A DNA stretch of 64,000 bases from Myxococcus guangdongensis. GTDB lineage: Bacteria > Myxococcota > Myxococcia > Myxococcales > Myxococcaceae. A program made the translations under genes and the position numbers. Positions 62,387-64,000 of this stretch are shown piece by piece. The notes under the pieces were generated by a model, which was not told where the DNA came from, did no database searches, and saw only the letters and a program-made list of their open reading frames with translations. The DNA lies in assembly GCF_024198255.1 (NCBI RefSeq), contig NZ_JAJVKW010000011.1, forward strand, positions 248,001 through 312,000. The letters are read 5' to 3'. The first letter of the stretch is position 1. Each line of letters opens with the position of its first letter.

Positions 62387-63382
62387 TCAGGCCGTCCAGC
62401 GGTAGAGGGCGGAGGCCATGGCGAGACCGCCGCCGCTGGCACAGAAGGCCACCAGGTCGCCCTTCTTCACCTTCCCCTGCACCACCGCGTCGTCGAGCGT
62501 CATGGGGATGCAGGCCGAGCCCGTGTAGCCCCACTTGTCCATCGTGTAGTGCGCCTTGGCCATGGGCTGGTTGAGCACCTTCATGGTGGCCTCGATGGTG
62601 CGCAGGTTGAGCTGGGTGAAGACGAAGAGCTTCACGTCATCCAGCGTCTGGTCCTGCCGCTTGAGCAGCTGGTCCAGCAGCATGGGCCAGCGCTCGGTGT
62701 TGAAGGTGGAGGGGAACTTGCGCACGAACTGCACGGCGGGCTTGCCGCCGGTCAGCGGCAGCGTCTCCGCGGTGGCGGGGCGACTCGTGCCGCCGGTGTA
62801 GATGCCGAGCGCGTCGTGGTACTCGCCGTTGGCCAGGAGCTTCGCGCCCATGAAGCCGGGCTTGTCGCCCGCGCCCAGCACCACCGCGCCCGCGCCGTCC
62901 GCGAACAGGGTGCAGGTCTTCTTGTCCTTCCAGTTCACGTAGCGCGTCATGCCGTACGCGCCGACGACGAGGATGCGCTGGTAGCTGTCATCCGCGGCAA
63001 TCGTCTTCGAGCCCACGTCCAGCGCCGTCACCCAGCCCGCGCACGCGCAGTTGAGGTCGTAGGTGCCGGCGTTGGGGGCGCCCAGCTTGGCCTGCACCAC
63101 GGAGGAGGTGGCGGGGCTCAAGTAGTCGGGCGTGTCGGTGGCGACGATGATGAGGTCCAGCTCCTCCGGCTTCGTGCCCGAGCGCTCCAGGGCCTGACGG
63201 GCGGCGGCGACGCACAAATCACTGGTGGCCTGGGAGTCCGCCATGACGTGGCGCTGCTTGATGCCCACGTTCTGCTGGAGCCACTCGTCGACGGGCTCGC
63301 CGAGAATCTTCTCGACGTCCGCGTTGGTGAGGACCTTCTCGGGGACGTAACGGCCAGTGGAGAGGATCTGCGCGTATCGCAT
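62387..63382 (-). CDS. KAS III (FabH)-like acyltransferase with altered active site
   Basis: 331 residues, thiolase fold, FabH-like length. Nucleophile Cys114 in LNCACAGWVTA is in place. The usual HQANxRI is TQLNLRT, so the catalytic His is Thr256. The usual GNTSxxSIP is GYTGSACIP, so the catalytic Asn is Tyr286. Family knowledge: His and Asn are needed for decarboxylation of malonyl-ACP in FabH. Without them the protein cannot be a standard condensing enzyme and is more likely an acyltransferase or a condensing enzyme with another mechanism. Operon with a TetR regulator and an acyl-CoA ligase. Confidence 0.88.
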   Translation of the reverse strand: MRYAQILSTGRYVPEKVLTNADVEKILGEPVDEWLQQNVGIKQRHVMADSQATSDLCVAAARQALERSGTKPEELDLIIVATDTPDYLSPATSSVVQAKLGAPNAGTYDLNCACAGWVTALDVGSKTIAADDSYQRILVVGAYGMTRYVNWKDKKTCTLFADGAGAVVLGAGDKPGFMGAKLLANGEYHDALGIYTGGTSRPATAETLPLTGGKPAVQFVRKFPSTFNTERWPMLLDQLLKRQDQTLDDVKLFVFTQLNLRTIEATMKVLNQPMAKAHYTMDKWGYTGSACIPMTLDDAVVQGKVKKGDLVAFCASGGGLAMASALYRWTA

Positions 63383-63391
63383 GTGCTTTCG

Positions 63392-64000
63392 TCAGCTCCG
63401 GGCGCTCCGCGCCGGACGGCGCGTGGGGCGCAGGGTGTTCTTCTTGGCGTTCTTGGTGGGGGCGGCGCGCGAGGGCGCGGCCTTGGCGGGGGTCTTGGAC
63501 GTCTTGAGCGTGTTGCGGCCCGGGGGCGGCGCGGGGCGGGTGTCCAGGCCGTGGCGGATGAGGCCCATGGCGGTGTCGAGCACGCGCTCCAGGCCCGGGT
63601 CCTCCTCCCACAGCACCCAGCGCATGCCCAGGAAGTCACCGATGCCCATCAGGCAGTAGGCGAGCGCCTCCGGGTCCATGCGGCGCACCTCGCCCTCCTC
63701 CATGGCGCGGGACAGGCCGGTGACGTAGCCCTTGGCGAAGCGGTCGTAGTAGCGGCGGTAGCAGTCGGCGTCGACGAACTCCGCCTGGCGCACCACGCGG
63801 TAGAGGTTGGGGTGCTGGCGCACGAACTGGAAGAAGGTGCGCAGGCCCTCGCGCTCCACGTCGATGCGGTTGTCGCACTTGGAGGTGGAGTCCGCGATGA
63901 GCCGACGCAGGCGCGTGCCCAGGTCGTCCACCACCTCGACGAAGATGGACTGCTTGTCCGGGAAGTAGACGTAGAACGTGCCGAGCGCCACGCCCCCCTT
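63392..64000 (-). CDS. TetR-family regulator, N-terminus cut off by the window
   Basis: The frame is open to the right edge, so the true start and most of the DNA-binding domain lie outside. The last part of the helix-turn-helix is visible (GVALGTFYVYFPDKQSIF), then an all-helical ligand domain of about 140 residues (ending MGLIRHGLDTRP). A Lys/Arg/Pro/Ala/Thr-rich tail of about 45 residues follows (TPAKAAPSRAAPTKNAKKN), like a histone H1 tail, which TetR proteins normally lack. First gene of the operon with the KAS III-like and ligase genes, so it probably regulates them in response to an acyl ligand. Confidence 0.9.
   Translation of the reverse strand, partial: KGGVALGTFYVYFPDKQSIFVEVVDDLGTRLRRLIADSTSKCDNRIDVEREGLRTFFQFVRQHPNLYRVVRQAEFVDADCYRRYYDRFAKGYVTGLSRAMEEGEVRRMDPEALAYCLMGIGDFLGMRWVLWEEDPGLERVLDTAMGLIRHGLDTRPAPPPGRNTLKTSKTPAKAAPSRAAPTKNAKKNTLRPTRRPARSARS

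Overview
The window is about 70% GC and densely packed. It reads as chromosomal DNA of a myxobacterium of the Myxococcus/Corallococcus/Cystobacter kind. The evidence is the abundance of multidomain histidine kinases, a Ser/Thr kinase with a C-terminal PEGA domain, two members of a myxobacteria-restricted family (DUF2378), many secreted lipoproteins and hydrolases, and core genes (recF, dnaN) set among accessory functions. No rRNA, tRNA, CRISPR array, transposase or phage gene was recognised. The window cuts a CPA2 antiporter at its left end and a TetR regulator at its right end.

Layout. 1-7.4 kb: truncated cation/proton antiporter with a palindromic operator, single-domain response regulator, two exported ferritin-like proteins, DUF2378-like protein, class V aminotransferase, M20 peptidase, and a secreted M43 metalloprotease with a clear terminator. 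7.5-11.1 kb: a small RiPP locus. A 53-residue precursor with one TTxxxxEE core is followed by an ATP-grasp ligase, and a C39-peptidase ABC exporter plus a coupled mini membrane protein lie on the other strand. This matches a plesiocin-type (group 2) graspetide cluster. 11.2-17.6 kb: class II HMG-CoA reductase flanked by a diverged direct repeat, then a lipoprotein-mlaE-mlaF-mlaD lipid-transport operon and a small membrane protein. 17.5-27.8 kb: recF, a PAS histidine kinase, an AlkD-like protein, two DUF1990-like proteins (one fused to a DUF4126-like domain), an unknown helical protein, dnaN and a small lipoprotein. 27.8-29.7 kb: an ECF sigma / anti-sigma / outer-membrane protein operon.

30.0-35.0 kb: a tightly coupled four-gene operon. 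It starts with a stand-alone cobalamin-binding protein carrying the Wx9EH and ExHxxG motifs of CarH-type B12 photoreceptors. Next come an internally duplicated helical protein and two hybrid histidine kinases holding four receiver domains. This looks like a B12-based light- or cobalamin-sensing phosphorelay.

35-47 kb: XRE regulator, chemoreceptor, a second DUF2378 protein, a TolC / MacB-like efflux operon, a lower-GC Cys-rich gene of unknown function, and an OmpR-type two-component pair. 47-64 kb: S1 protease with ricin-type lectin, two acyl-CoA ligases, LVIVD lipoprotein, Ser/Thr kinase, quinone oxidoreductase, lipase, alpha/beta hydrolase with an outer-membrane protein, lipoprotein, and a TetR / KAS III-like / acyl-CoA ligase operon in which the KAS III protein lacks the usual His and Asn.

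Best candidates for undescribed biology are the graspetide locus (7551-11111), the B12-photoreceptor kinase operon (30036-34964), the atypical KAS III enzyme (62387-63382) and the Cys-rich orphan (43624-44934).
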